Of a stretch of DNA of 64,000 nucleotides, positions 45,108 through 54,213 are shown one piece after another (position 1 is the stretch's first letter; every line of letters starts with the position of its first letter). A program made the translations under genes and the position numbers. Below the pieces are notes generated by a model, which worked only from the letters and a program-made list of their open reading frames with translations, was not told where the DNA came from and did no database searches. Location of the stretch: the NCBI RefSeq assembly GCF_014493765.1, contig NZ_JACTVJ010000012.1:1-64000 (forward strand). Reading direction: 5' to 3'. The stretch comes from Streptomyces polyasparticus. GTDB lineage: Bacteria > Actinomycetota > Actinomycetes > Streptomycetales > Streptomycetaceae.

Positions 45108-45509
45108 ATTCACCTCCTGCGTCGAGTGGGAGTGTGGCGGGGCATGGGGCGACGCATCGGGGCATGACCGGCTGGCGCCAGTGCATGCATGGATGCCTGC
45201 CCTACGCAGGGACCAGGGCCACTGCGAAGCCGGGGCTCCGGACCGCGTGACCATGGGAATCTTGCAGGTTGGAAGCACTCGATGACAAGAGATGCTCGAA
45301 GGATCTTTATTTCTTACAGTTTCACGCACGATCTGCGCAGGCACCGGTTGACGTCCAGCTCGCACACCGGGTTCCCGTAAGCAAACCGGGCCACGGCATC
45401 CGCGGCTCCAGCGCGCTACACGAGGCTCTGGCCTGGACATCTCCGGCGTGTGGCTGGTGTTGACGGCTGAACGTGTGTGGGTGGAGACGTTTACAGGGCT
45501 GCGGGTTTG
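45108..45509. other. 402-bp upstream region of the transporter operon
   Basis: It presumably carries the operon promoter. The sequence near 45280-45310 is AT-rich. I found no copy of the TGTTTCAAACA motif seen at the deoR gene, so common control is not supported by a visible site. Confidence 0.45.
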
Positions 45510-45891
45510 AGCATTTCGGCCGGCTGTTGCGGGCGGTGCGCGATCGCGGCTGGAACGGCACGCTGCAGGGGCGGCCGGTGCCGGGCACCATTACGGACGC
45601 CCACGCCTGGCGGTCCTCCAGCCTCGCCGTGCACTGCGAGGGCGTGACGGTGCTGGGCGACGGCGCCTACCTCAACTGCGGCACGGTCACCTGCACCGCA
45701 AACCGCCCCCGACGCGAGCTGCTGCCCGGAGAGGAAGCCGAAAACGCAGGCCACTGCACGGTGCGAGCCCGGGTGGAGCAGGTGATCGGCAGGACGCAGA
45801 ACCACAAGATTCTCCGCGCCTGCCGACAGCACGTCGACGGCCCTCCACCACGCCGTCGCCCACATGCACAACGTTGCCCTCGCATCATGAC
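45510..45891 (+). pseudogene. IS5-type DDE transposase remnant (C-terminal)
   Basis: The frame reads LGDGAYLNCGTV, LLPGEEAENAGHCTVRARVE and IGRTQNHKILRACRQ, the carboxyl part of a DDE_Tnp_4/IS5-like transposase with the final Glu in RARVEQ. A frameshift near 45840 moves the ending HHAVAHMHNVALAS, with its TGA near 45889-45891, into another frame. The amino half with the first Asp is gone. Confidence 0.75.
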
Positions 45892-45892
45892 C

Positions 45893-46213
45893 AGAGATCC
45901 TCGGGCTGCTTGCACAGTCCGTGCGGCCCGCCCGAGAGCATCTCGGTCGGGATGCCGAGCCGCTCGACGGGCTCGGTGTGCAGAAGTGGTCACACGTCAA
46001 CTCCTTGAGCCGCTGCGGCGGATGGTCGCCAAACGCGGCAATGACTCCTTCGATGTCGAGCAGGTCGAAGGGCGGGTCCGTGCAGTCGTACGCGAGACCG
46101 ATCCTTACGAGGGACAGCTGAGCTCGCACCGCGGCTGGCAAGTGATCAGGGCCTGTGGCCTGCACCTTCCAGGTTTCTGCAAGGTCTCCACGAGGTTCGT
46201 GCGCCAGGCTCAT
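45893..46213 (-). CDS. hypothetical protein, 3' end cut by the transposase remnant
   Basis: ATG 46213 starts [20 protein letters not shown] and continues [20 protein letters not shown] and [20 protein letters not shown]. Composition and codon bias look genuine for about 80-100 residues. The frame then runs without a stop into antisense sequence of the IS remnant, so the true end is lost. No family was recognised. Confidence 0.4.
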
Positions 46214-46266
46214 CTGCCATGTGGCCCCGCAAGGGGCCGCCTGTGCCACATTCTTCTGGGGGACGC

Positions 46267-46713
46267 ATGATGAAGCTCCGCGCGCTGCGCACCAAGGTGG
46301 GGATCTCCGCCGCAGCCGTCGCACTGTCCGGCGCCGGCCTTGGACTGGCCACCGCGACGCCCGCCTCCGCCGCCTATGCGGGCTACTGCAACGGGTGGGC
46401 GAGCAAGGCCATGTCCGGCGCCACCCACCTCGTCGCCAAGCTTCCGGCCTACAACGGCAACATCAACTGCCAGATGTACAGGGGCGCGAGCAACAACGGC
46501 GTCAAGGCCCTGCAGATCGCACTCAACGAGTGCTACAGCCGGAGCCTGACCGAAGACGGAATCTTCGGCGACAAGACCAAGACCGCGCTCATCTACGCGC
46601 AGGGCCAAGAGGACATCGGCACGGACGGCGGCTACGGCTACGACACCCGCACCAACATCGGGTGGTACTTCAAGAACACCACGGGAAGCGGCGGTATCTG
46701 CGCCTATCTCTGA
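46267..46713 (+). CDS. secreted peptidoglycan-binding-like protein
   Basis: ATG 46267 follows a purine-rich GGGGGAC. The 148-residue product has a signal peptide ending TPASA/AYA and a mature domain with four Cys. The core is PG_binding_1-like: GVKALQIALNECYSRSLTED, GIFGDKTKTALIYAQGQ, then DGGYGYDTRTNIGWYFKN. It may bind cell wall outside the cell. A clear terminator follows, so it is a single-gene unit. Confidence 0.8.
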   Translation: MMKLRALRTKVGISAAAVALSGAGLGLATATPASAAYAGYCNGWASKAMSGATHLVAKLPAYNGNINCQMYRGASNNGVKALQIALNECYSRSLTEDGIFGDKTKTALIYAQGQEDIGTDGGYGYDTRTNIGWYFKNTTGSGGICAYL

Positions 46714-46728
46714 CACGTTCCACAAGGC

Positions 46729-46754
46729 CCCCGGAGCCACCATTCGCTCCGGGG
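46729..46754 (+). terminator. terminator of the secreted protein gene
   Basis: Arms CCCCGGAGC and GCTCCGGGG with an 8-base loop start 15 bp after the stop. A short TTTT occurs about 13 bp downstream. Confidence 0.75.
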
Positions 46755-47481
46755 CTCCACCCATTTTCCCTTCAAAGGATCCGCATCCAACTCCGCCTCA
46801 CCTGGCTGTGCCTGGTGAGTGGCCCTGTCTCCGACGAGCAGCGAGCCCTCCTGACCAGTCCGAGTTCCGATCGACACAGCGACTGGTTGCAGCGGGTGCC
46901 GTGGATCGAGCCGATCAACCTCAGGGGCTCATCCACGACATGCTCACGTCTGATCGTTAGACGTCAGTGAAAATGCGGCTACGAGTGCGGATTTAGGCAG
47001 CGTGGCGCAGACAAGATCGGCAAGCGCGCGTGCCGACAAAGAGGTGCAGATTTGGGGCGGCGGCACCTTACCGACGAAGGGCTGGTTCGAGCCATGCGAG
47101 CGGGATCAGGGCCGCTGGTGACCGGCTCATCAAATCATGGCCATCATCCTTCCAACCCCTGCGAAGACGCATCCTCCTGGTGCACTGATCAGCTCGCCTG
47201 GTCGTCGCGGAGCTCGCCGAAGAGCTGGGTGGGGACGACGGGTATCGGCGAACAGGCCGTCGGGGCAGTGCAGGAAACGGAGCGTCACCGGACCACGCGA
47301 CAAGGAAATAGAAGGTCCGGCTCTCAGAGCAAAGAAAGGTGTGGCGCAGATCAGCAAAGCCGCTCCGCACCACACCTCGTATCGGAATTCTCGATCTTCA
47401 GACGCAAGTGCAACGCGTATCAGTCGTGAAAACCACTGCCGCCCGCGGGCACACTGCGGGGCTCGTAGAGCGGGTCAGCCA
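46755..47481. other. 727-bp gap without a recognised gene
   Basis: Some frames are open in both directions, but none has a domain or convincing start. It may contain eroded remnants; the GC and codon pattern is irregular. Confidence 0.5.
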
Positions 47482-48393
47482 CTACGGCCGCCGATGCGTC
47501 GCTTCCTCAGGCTTCGGCACACTCGCGAATCCGTCGAACCGGGCTGCGGCGCCGCGCTGCGGACCGTCGCCGAAAGGCCCCGACCCTGCACGCCGGTCGG
47601 AGTCCGTAAGTGAGGGGACGTCAACCGTCAGGCGCTGGGGCTCGGCGGCCCGATGCCCCTCACCCATGATCATCATGGGATCGAACATCACGATGGCGCC
47701 GGCGACCACCAGGAAGGCCAGTGGACCGATAAGCATCGGGACGAGCATGCTGAAGGCGGATGTCCCCGTGCCGCCGACCCCCTCACCATGGAGATGAACA
47801 TTGACGGCGGCCATGCCGGTGTAATGCATGCCCGTCACAGCGACCCCCATGACGAGGCTGGCTCCGAGACTCCACAGCAGACCCTTGACTTGGACCGCGG
47901 CCCACAGTGCGGCGGTCGCCGCGACGACCGCGATCACGAGGGAGAGTGCGACAGTGCCGACGTCGTAGCCGAGCGACGCACCCTGCAGGGTCATCGCGGA
48001 CATTCCCATGTAGTGCATGCCCGCGACACCGAGCCCTGTGATGGTCCCGCCGATCAACAGGGCGGGCACGGTCGCGCCCCGGTATCCGACGATGAACACC
48101 CCGACACTCACCACCACGATCGCGATGGCGAGGCTGCCGAAAGTCAGCGGCCAGTCGTACGCGACCCGCGCCTCCCTCACGGTGAAGCCGATCATCGCGA
48201 TGAAGTGCATCGTCCAGATTCCGCAGCCAATCGTTCCGGCGCCGAGTACGAGCCAGCCGGGCCGCCAGGTGCGAGCGTCGAAGAGGGAGCGGGTGGTGCA
48301 GCGCAGGCCGAGAGCGCTGCCGAAACAGGCCATGACGTACCCGACGACGGGTGTCACCCACCCATAACTGAATCCGTCGATGGTCCCGTTCAT
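47482..48393 (-). CDS. MHYT-domain membrane sensor protein
   Basis: ATG 48393 starts MNGTIDGFSYGWVTPVVGYV. The 303-residue protein has seven membrane helices with three MHYT-type motifs, TMHFIAM, GMHYMGM and GMHYTGM, each placing Met and His near the outer membrane face. Such domains are proposed to bind copper and sense O2, CO or NO. After the last helix there is only a 70-residue polar tail, with no GGDEF, EAL or kinase output. It may signal through a partner. Confidence 0.88.
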   Translation of the reverse strand: MNGTIDGFSYGWVTPVVGYVMACFGSALGLRCTTRSLFDARTWRPGWLVLGAGTIGCGIWTMHFIAMIGFTVREARVAYDWPLTFGSLAIAIVVVSVGVFIVGYRGATVPALLIGGTITGLGVAGMHYMGMSAMTLQGASLGYDVGTVALSLVIAVVAATAALWAAVQVKGLLWSLGASLVMGVAVTGMHYTGMAAVNVHLHGEGVGGTGTSAFSMLVPMLIGPLAFLVVAGAIVMFDPMMIMGEGHRAAEPQRLTVDVPSLTDSDRRAGSGPFGDGPQRGAAARFDGFASVPKPEEATHRRP

Positions 48394-48747
48394 GAGGTGC
48401 TGCAACCTTCCGCGCCACAGTTCAGACACGCGGCCTGCACCCATGTGACCAACTGTGAGAGTTCTGTAAAGGCCGAATGGCCGCGGCTAGTATGCCAGGC
48501 CCGCATCTACCGACCGGTAACAGAACGGTCAAGCTTGGCCATGCCGGGATGTTGACGTGTTCCGACTGCAGGGCGCAGCGACCTGCTTCCTACCGATGGC
48601 TCCTCCTCCGATCAGCAACATGCGTACAGGCCGCGAAGCCGGTCAGTCGGCTCCGATTCGGGGGGCGGTTCCGGCGATAGCTCTCGGGCTGGTGCCCCCT
48701 GCGCCCTGGCCTCCCGTAGAGCCGACTTCGGGCATGCCGGCGACGAA

Positions 48748-48771
48748 GCCGATGCCGATGCCGATGCCGAT
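48748..48771. repeat. (GCCGAT)4 tandem repeat
   Basis: Four exact copies of GCCGAT in a non-coding stretch. No function is visible. Confidence 0.8.
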
Positions 48772-48801
48772 CAGCCCCTGTTCGGCGATCTCGGAAACGT
48801 A

Positions 48802-49090
48802 TTAGCCGATGGCTCCGGTGTGCGCGGGGCGGCGTACGCCGACGGCCGTAACGCCCATGGGCTCTTGCCCGGTGTACCGATCCCTCTGCGGCGGCAAGCA
48901 ACGCGACCGGGCCGGGTGCGCCGTCGACCTCCAGGACCGCGGCGGCCGAAGTGCTGGACTCGATGTCGATCCAGGGATTCGCGTTGGCCACGCCTTTGGC
49001 CAGCAGGCCCACATAGGCGGGGGTACGGGCGGTGCCGCGCTGGGCGGCCCAGACGAAGGCGTCAGCGGTGGTGGCCACGCGCTCAGAGCC
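48802..49090 (-). pseudogene. unrecognised coding relic, frameshifted
   Basis: The minus frame reads ATTADAFVWAAQRGTARTPA, YVGLLAKGVANANPWIDIES and APGPVALLAAAEG, then a coherent ending GQEPMGVTAVGVRRPAHTGA lies in another frame before a TAA at 48802-48804. Composition indicates a former gene. I do not recognise the family, and the start is missing. Confidence 0.4.
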
Positions 49091-49497
49091 GAGGCCACCC
49101 TTCCCGCTTCGGCCGATGCCGGGGTGGGCACGGTGGCTGGGGCGGCCGCAGGGGGCGCGCTGATCGCACGACCTGCGGCCTCTTGTCGCTGCGGGTGAGG
49201 CGGTCGCGGGCGAGAGCCAGAACGAACGCTGCCGGAAAGGCGGGGCCCGTTTCCGTGTGCCGTGCCGGGTGGGGGCATCGAGGTCTTCGGTAGTGGACTG
49301 GTCACGTCCCAAGGCAGGTGCAGCCGTCGGGTGGTGGCCGGGGCCCTGTTCCCGTCCGGCACGATCTTCACTGCCGCACACCACGCCCCGCGATGTGAAG
49401 GTTATCGATCTGAAGTGTTCAGGAGTTGTGCACTTGTGGTCAAAGATTGCCTGCGCCAGTATCTGCCCAACTACCGCTGCTGCGAAGGGTGTTGGCA

Positions 49498-50148
49498 ATG
49501 ACACAGGCAGAGACTCCGGCTCCACTGTGGCTGCAGGGCCGTGACGCGGTCGTCGCCGCGGCCGACCCCGAGCACTGGCGCGACCACGCGCCCGACTACC
49601 ACCAGTCGCACACCGTGATGCCGCAGCAGCGCACCACCCGGCACGAGTCCGGCTCGCTGGATGCGATCGTGGAGAGCATCGTGCAGGTCTTCGAGATGGA
49701 GGTCTCGCACAAGAAGGACCCGGCCACGTGGGTGTCGATGGTCACCGAGAAGTTCCGCACCCGCGTCAACGGCGGTGCCTGGGCCGGCGCGGACGACATC
49801 GTCGAGCAGGGCAGTTACAACATTCTCATCGGCGACAGCGTCTTCTACGGCGCGGAATCCTTCGAGTCCTCCCACGAGGTGTTCCACACCGCGTTCCCGG
49901 AGGGCTTTTTCTGGGAGGTCCTCGAGGTCGTCTCGCCGCCGCCGGTCATCACCTTCAAGTGGCGGCACTGGGGCACCTTCACCGGTGAGTACAAGGGCTT
50001 CTCCCCCACCGGCAAGAAGATCGAAATGTATGGGGTGAGTATCGCCACCGTCAGCGACGACCTCCGTCTGCTGGAAGTCGAGCACTACTACGACCCGAAC
50101 GCCTTCCTCGGCTCGATGACCGGCGGCTGCCCCATCACACAGCACTGA
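49498..50148 (+). CDS. SnoaL-like polyketide cyclase-family protein
   Basis: ATG 49498 lies nine bases after AAGGG. The 216-residue protein belongs to the NTF2/SnoaL fold: an amino extension, then LDAIVESIVQVFEMEVSH, FRTRVNGGAWAGADDI, HTAFPEGFFWEVLEVV and ITFKWRHWGTFTGEYKG, ending VEHYYDPNAFLGSMTGG. SnoaL members cyclise or otherwise act on aromatic polyketides, but many have other roles. It may open the type III polyketide locus. No lesion is seen. Confidence 0.75.
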   Translation: MTQAETPAPLWLQGRDAVVAAADPEHWRDHAPDYHQSHTVMPQQRTTRHESGSLDAIVESIVQVFEMEVSHKKDPATWVSMVTEKFRTRVNGGAWAGADDIVEQGSYNILIGDSVFYGAESFESSHEVFHTAFPEGFFWEVLEVVSPPPVITFKWRHWGTFTGEYKGFSPTGKKIEMYGVSIATVSDDLRLLEVEHYYDPNAFLGSMTGGCPITQH

Positions 50149-50443
50149 ACCACCCACACCCACACGCCCGCCCCGACGCCGGGGCAAGGCCGCCCCCGCC
50201 CGCGGCGAGATGGCCTTGCCCAGCACCCTCCGGCCTGCGCCGCCCGGCAGCTCGCTCGGAGTTCCCGCCCGGTGCGCGAGTTCCGGCGCATCGGCGTGCC
50301 ACGCCACGGGCCCAGCGCGAGACAGTCGGCTGGGCGCGCGGTCCATCGCGTCCGCAAGGGCTGTTGCCGCTTGTGGCGGGTGCGGGCAGCGGCCGGGAGT
50401 GCGAAGGTGCCCTGGATTACGATCAGCGCCAGGGGGTGGTCGC

Positions 50444-51577
50444 ATGATCGAGGGAAGACGTTCGCTGGCCCGGCTCGGTGCATGGTTCGGGCGGGCGTCC
50501 CGGCAGGCGGAGGGTGAACTCGCCACGGTGGAGGCGCAGATCACTGCGCTGGGGATCGCCCTCGACGAGCACGATTTCTCGCCTGCACAGCCGGGGGCGA
50601 CCGACGCAATGTGCGCGGACCTGGAGCGCGCCCTCGACGCGTACGACGCGGCCAAGCGTGCCTTCGTCGGGGACCGGGACCGCGCGGATGCCCTCGACGT
50701 ACTGCGGGCGCTCGACGACGGACACCACGCGTTGGCCTGCCTGGATGCCCGGCTGGCCGGGCGTCCGCTGCCCCACAGGCTTCCGCTGTGCTTCTTCGAC
50801 CCCCGGCACGGGCGGGCCGTGCGCCGGCTGCCCTGGGCCCCGGCCGACGGGGCGCCCCGCAACGTGTCCGTGTGTGCGGCGTGCGGAGTGCGGCTGGAGG
50901 AGAGGCGCGGCACGGTGGGCGGGATGCTGCCCGCCCCGCGCGGCGCGGTGGGCGAGGGCCCGCGCCGGCGTCCGGTGAGCACAGCGCCCGCGTCGACCGG
51001 ATCTGAACCCGGGTACGGCGTCGCGCAGGAGCGGGTGTACGGCCGAGGGCCCGGGGCGGGGCAGGTGCGGCTGCCCGCCGTCGGACAGCCCGCCGTGCTG
51101 GTGGTGCACAGCGACGGCGCGGAGCAGGTGACGGTCGTCCTGCGGCTGCGGGGCAACCAGCGCAAGGGCTACACACTCGGCGACGGGTTCGAACCGGTTC
51201 GGGCTCGGGTGCCGCTGCAGCGCTTGGGCAACCGGCAGACCGTGCGGTTCACGGTGGAGTTCCGGGGATCGGACCACACCGAATGGGAAGCATGGGCCGA
51301 ACTGCCCGACGCCATACCGGAGTTCACCGAGCGGATCCACGGCCGCGGCGGCGACCTCGTGCGGTACACGGGACCGGGTGCGCCCGCCGTGCTGCACCAT
51401 CGCGGTCGCGGCGAGGTACGTCTGCTGGCCCTCGACGACGACCTCGCCGAGTGGACGGAGGCCGGTCGCGGCAAGGGCGACGCACAACTGTCGGTGCATC
51501 TGCCCGGGCCCGGCGTCTACCAGGTACAGGCCCGCGGCACCTGGGTCATCGAAGCCCGAGTCGCAGACGGAACATGA
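50444..51577 (+). CDS. hypothetical protein with a CxxC motif
   Basis: ATG 50444 follows AGGGGG. The 377-residue protein has a helical amino third (EGELATVEAQITALGIALDE and later alternating Arg/Glu helices), a CFFDPRHGRAVRRLPW segment, a CAAC zinc-ribbon-like motif near 145, and a beta-rich carboxyl half (VLVVHSDGAEQVTVVLRLRG). No signal peptide is seen. I do not recognise the family. It sits within the polyketide region, but nothing in it implies a metabolic role. Confidence 0.7.
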   Translation: MIEGRRSLARLGAWFGRASRQAEGELATVEAQITALGIALDEHDFSPAQPGATDAMCADLERALDAYDAAKRAFVGDRDRADALDVLRALDDGHHALACLDARLAGRPLPHRLPLCFFDPRHGRAVRRLPWAPADGAPRNVSVCAACGVRLEERRGTVGGMLPAPRGAVGEGPRRRPVSTAPASTGSEPGYGVAQERVYGRGPGAGQVRLPAVGQPAVLVVHSDGAEQVTVVLRLRGNQRKGYTLGDGFEPVRARVPLQRLGNRQTVRFTVEFRGSDHTEWEAWAELPDAIPEFTERIHGRGGDLVRYTGPGAPAVLHHRGRGEVRLLALDDDLAEWTEAGRGKGDAQLSVHLPGPGVYQVQARGTWVIEARVADGT

Positions 51578-51800
51578 ACCGCCTCGCACGGGAAAGGCCT
51601 CTGCCTGGCGATCGCCTTCCGTGAAGCAGCCACTCTCGAGAGGCAGGGGCACGACAGGCGGTTACGAGCGCACCTCGTAGACCCGGCGTGCCTCCAGGGC
51701 CGCCTGCGCACGCCTGGTGCAGACGGCCGGCAGGAAGAAGGCTGAGGTCACACGCCAAAGGTCACCTCTTGGCCTGCTCACGAGCACGGGGGTTGCACAG

Positions 51801-52519
51801 ATGTCGACTGACACGCCCTACTACGGCTCCAGTTGGGAGACGTACTGGAGCATCACGGAAGCTCAGGGACAGGTTTCGCTCTGGGATGCGGATCCGCGGC
51901 TGGCCAGCGCCTTGGACCTGCCGCGGTTCGCCGATCATCTCGATCCCGACAAGGTCCTGATCGACCTCGGGTGCGGCAATGGAACCCAGACCCGCTACCT
52001 TGCCCGACACATCAAGCACGTGATCGGCGCGGACGCTTCCCGGCAGCGGTCAAAGCGGCTGCCGCAGCCGACCCCGACACCACGTATCTGGTGCTCGACC
52101 TGTTCGATACCGCAGCGGTGAACGCCCTGCACGCGCGGTACGGCGACGTCAATCTGTACATGCGCACGGTGCTGCACCAGATCGAGCCCGAGCACCGGCA
52201 AGCCTTCGCCGCATCCTTGCGCACGCTCCTGGGTACCACCGGAGTCCTGGCCTTCGTGGAGCTGGCCATATCCGCCGAGCAGTACCTGCACGACCTGGTC
52301 GAGCGGTACGGGGCCCCGTCCGGCCTGACCCGCATCCTGAGCACCGGCATCCGCCCCGGCAGTGTCGACCGGGACCAAGCCCTCGCCCTGCTCGGCGCCG
52401 ACCGCTTCACGGTCCTGGCCGAAGGCGATGCCCTCGTCCACACCACGTTCACCCTTCCCGACGGCGAACGCGCCCAAGTCCCCGCGTACTTCATGGCTCT
52501 GCGGCACAACCCGGCGTGA
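51801..52519 (+). pseudogene. class I SAM-dependent methyltransferase, frameshifted in a C run
   Basis: ATG 51801 begins MSTDTPYYGSSWETYWSITE. Motif I, VLIDLGCGNGTQTRYLARH, is intact. At 52037-52041 (TTCCCGG) one C is missing; adding it gives GADASPAAVKAAAAADPDTT and continues LRTLLGTTGVLAFVELAISA to the stop at 52517-52519, about 240 residues. As written the first frame ends at 52121. It would methylate a hydroxyl or carbon of a small molecule; position suggests a naphthalene or naphthoquinone product. Confidence 0.8.
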
Positions 52520-52649
52520 CCGGCGGGCCGTTGCGCCGAGCGCGCCGTCTCGGGCGCGCGCTCGATGGCTGATGGCGGGATACGCGTGCCGGGTACCCCG
52601 CGGGCAAGCCCTCCGGGCCGGGAGGGGCCCACGCCGCTGACGGTCATGT

Positions 52650-52691
52650 GCGAGGCCTGGTCGAAACCGTTGTGGTTCGACCAGGCCTCGC
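52650..52691. terminator. 16-bp perfect stem-loop
   Basis: GCGAGGCCTGGTCGAA and TTCGACCAGGCCTCGC flank a 10-base loop, 131 bp beyond the methyltransferase stop. It is most simply a terminator isolating the polyketide operon; a regulatory role is possible. Confidence 0.65.
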
Positions 52692-52726
52692 TGCACCTGG
52701 AGTGGGGGAACGGCTCGCGGCATCCG

Positions 52727-52777
52727 CAGGGCGAGGCGGAGGCTTCGCAGGGCGAGGCGGAGGCTTCGCAGGGCGGC
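52727..52777. repeat. 21-bp tandem repeat, about 2.4 copies
   Basis: CAGGGCGAGGCGGAGGCTTC plus G occurs twice exactly (52727-52747 and 52748-52768) and then partly. It lies 190 bp upstream of the THN synthase start. Confidence 0.8.
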
Positions 52778-52968
52778 GCACGATCAAGGTCAGAGGCCCG
52801 TATTCCTTGAGTGGCGAACGCGCCGCAGATCCCTGAGGCTGGTGAAGTGCCTCCGAGGGGCAGGGGCGCGATGGAGCGTCGCGCCCTGCAGGCCCTCGGC
52901 CGGCCGATCCCGCCTGAGCTGGACACGACGACCGTCGCTGGTGCGGAGAGACCCCCGGAAGGAATCGC

Positions 52969-54015
52969 ATGCCTGTTTTGTGCTGCCCTGCCGTAAGCGT
53001 CCCCGAGCACATCATCACGCTCGACGAAACGCTCGACTTGGCCCAACGCATCCGTGCCGATCACGATGAACTCCCCCTCGCGCTGAAACTCATCACGAAC
53101 ACCGGAGTGCAGACCCGGCATCTGGTGCAGCCCATCGAGGTCACCCTGCACCATCCCGGCCTCGAGGAACGCAACCGGGTGTACGAGCGGGAGGCCAAGG
53201 CACGCATACCGGCCGTCGTCGCCCAGGCCCTGGCGGAGGCGGATCTGCCTGCCGACCAGGTCGACGCCTTGATCTTCGTGTCCTGCACCGGGTTCACGAT
53301 GCCGTCCATGACCGCCTGGATGATCAACAATCTGGGGTTCCGGTCCGATACCCGGCAGCTGCCCATCGCGCAGCTCGGCTGCGCGGCCGGCGGGGCAGCC
53401 ATCAACCGGGCGCACGACTTCTGCATCGCCCACCCGGGCGCCAATGCCCTCATCGTGGCCTGCGAGTTCTGCTCGCTGTGCTACCAGCCCGACGACATCA
53501 CCGTCGGCAATCTGCTCTGCAACGGCCTGTTCGGAGACGCGGTGGCCGCGGCGGTGGTCCGCTCGGAAAGCGACCGCGGAGTACGTCTGGAGCGCAACGG
53601 TTCACGGCTCGTGCCGAACACCGAGGACTGGATCGCGTACGCCGTGAAAGCCACCGGATTCCACTTCCTGCTCGACCGGCGCGTGCCGGGCACCATGGAG
53701 CAACTGGCGCCTTCCCTAAGGGAAGTGGCCGCCGAGGAGGGCTGGAACGCGGAGGCCCTCGACTTCTACGTCATCCACGCCGGAGGTCCGCGCATCCTGG
53801 ACGATCTGTCGCGCTTCCCGAACGTCGCGCCCGACATGTTCGCCTGCAGCCGGGCCACTCTCACTCAGCACGGCAACATCGCGTCCGCCGTGGTGCTGGA
53901 TGCCTTGCGGCGCCTCTACCGCACCGACACGGTGCCCGTCGGAGCCCGCGGTCTCATCGCCGGCTTCGGCCCAGGAATCACCGCCGAAATCACGCTCGGC
54001 ACCTGGCTGGGATGA
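52969..54015 (+). CDS. rppA: type III polyketide synthase, 1,3,6,8-tetrahydroxynaphthalene synthase (RppA)
   Basis: ATG 52969 follows GGAAGGA. The 348-residue enzyme aligns without gaps at key sites to RppA: catalytic triad Cys138 (QLGCAAGGA), His270 (VIHAGGP) and Asn303 (QHGNIAS), plus Cys106 (SCTGF) important for malonyl priming. NTGVQTRHLVQPIE and LIAGFGPGITAE are also RppA-like. It should condense five malonyl-CoA into THN, which oxidises to flaviolin and melanins. Downstream genes supply malonyl-CoA and tailoring. No rppB-type P450 adjoins it. Confidence 0.93.
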   Translation: MPVLCCPAVSVPEHIITLDETLDLAQRIRADHDELPLALKLITNTGVQTRHLVQPIEVTLHHPGLEERNRVYEREAKARIPAVVAQALAEADLPADQVDALIFVSCTGFTMPSMTAWMINNLGFRSDTRQLPIAQLGCAAGGAAINRAHDFCIAHPGANALIVACEFCSLCYQPDDITVGNLLCNGLFGDAVAAAVVRSESDRGVRLERNGSRLVPNTEDWIAYAVKATGFHFLLDRRVPGTMEQLAPSLREVAAEEGWNAEALDFYVIHAGGPRILDDLSRFPNVAPDMFACSRATLTQHGNIASAVVLDALRRLYRTDTVPVGARGLIAGFGPGITAEITLGTWLG

Positions 54016-54213
54016 GCCTTCGGCTGTTCAGGCGCTCCCCGCGGCTACGTCAAGATCCCGCGATCCGGACTGCTGCCGCTTGCCGTCCTTGAGCCTGCGC
54101 TCGCACACGCCGTCGGCCCCCGAGCGCGCCCCTCCCTCTCGCGCTGCGACCTCCCGTACGCCTGCGCTTTCGCCTGCCGTCATCCGCCACACCCCCACCG
54201 AAAGGAAATCAGC

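Larger units (their letters stand above)
48394..49497. other. 1.1-kb gap with a coding relic and a hexanucleotide repeat
   Basis: No intact gene. It contains the minus-strand relic 48802-49090, the (GCCGAT)4 repeat at 48748-48771, and the upstream region of the SnoaL-like gene. Confidence 0.55.
52520..52968. other. 449-bp region between methyltransferase and THN synthase
   Basis: It carries the large hairpin at 52650-52691 and the 21-bp tandem repeat at 52727-52777. The THN synthase promoter is probably in the last 200 bp. No supported gene is present. Confidence 0.55.

Noticed and set aside
43138-45186. A single 682-residue minus-strand protein covering both permeases
   Set aside because: Only the second half is a permease. 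The first half is an out-of-frame reading of the upstream permease, which has its own perfect ribosome site and overlaps by ATGA.
52727-52777. CRISPR or coding repeat
   Set aside because: The copies are directly adjacent without spacers, and the frame through them has no other protein-like sequence.
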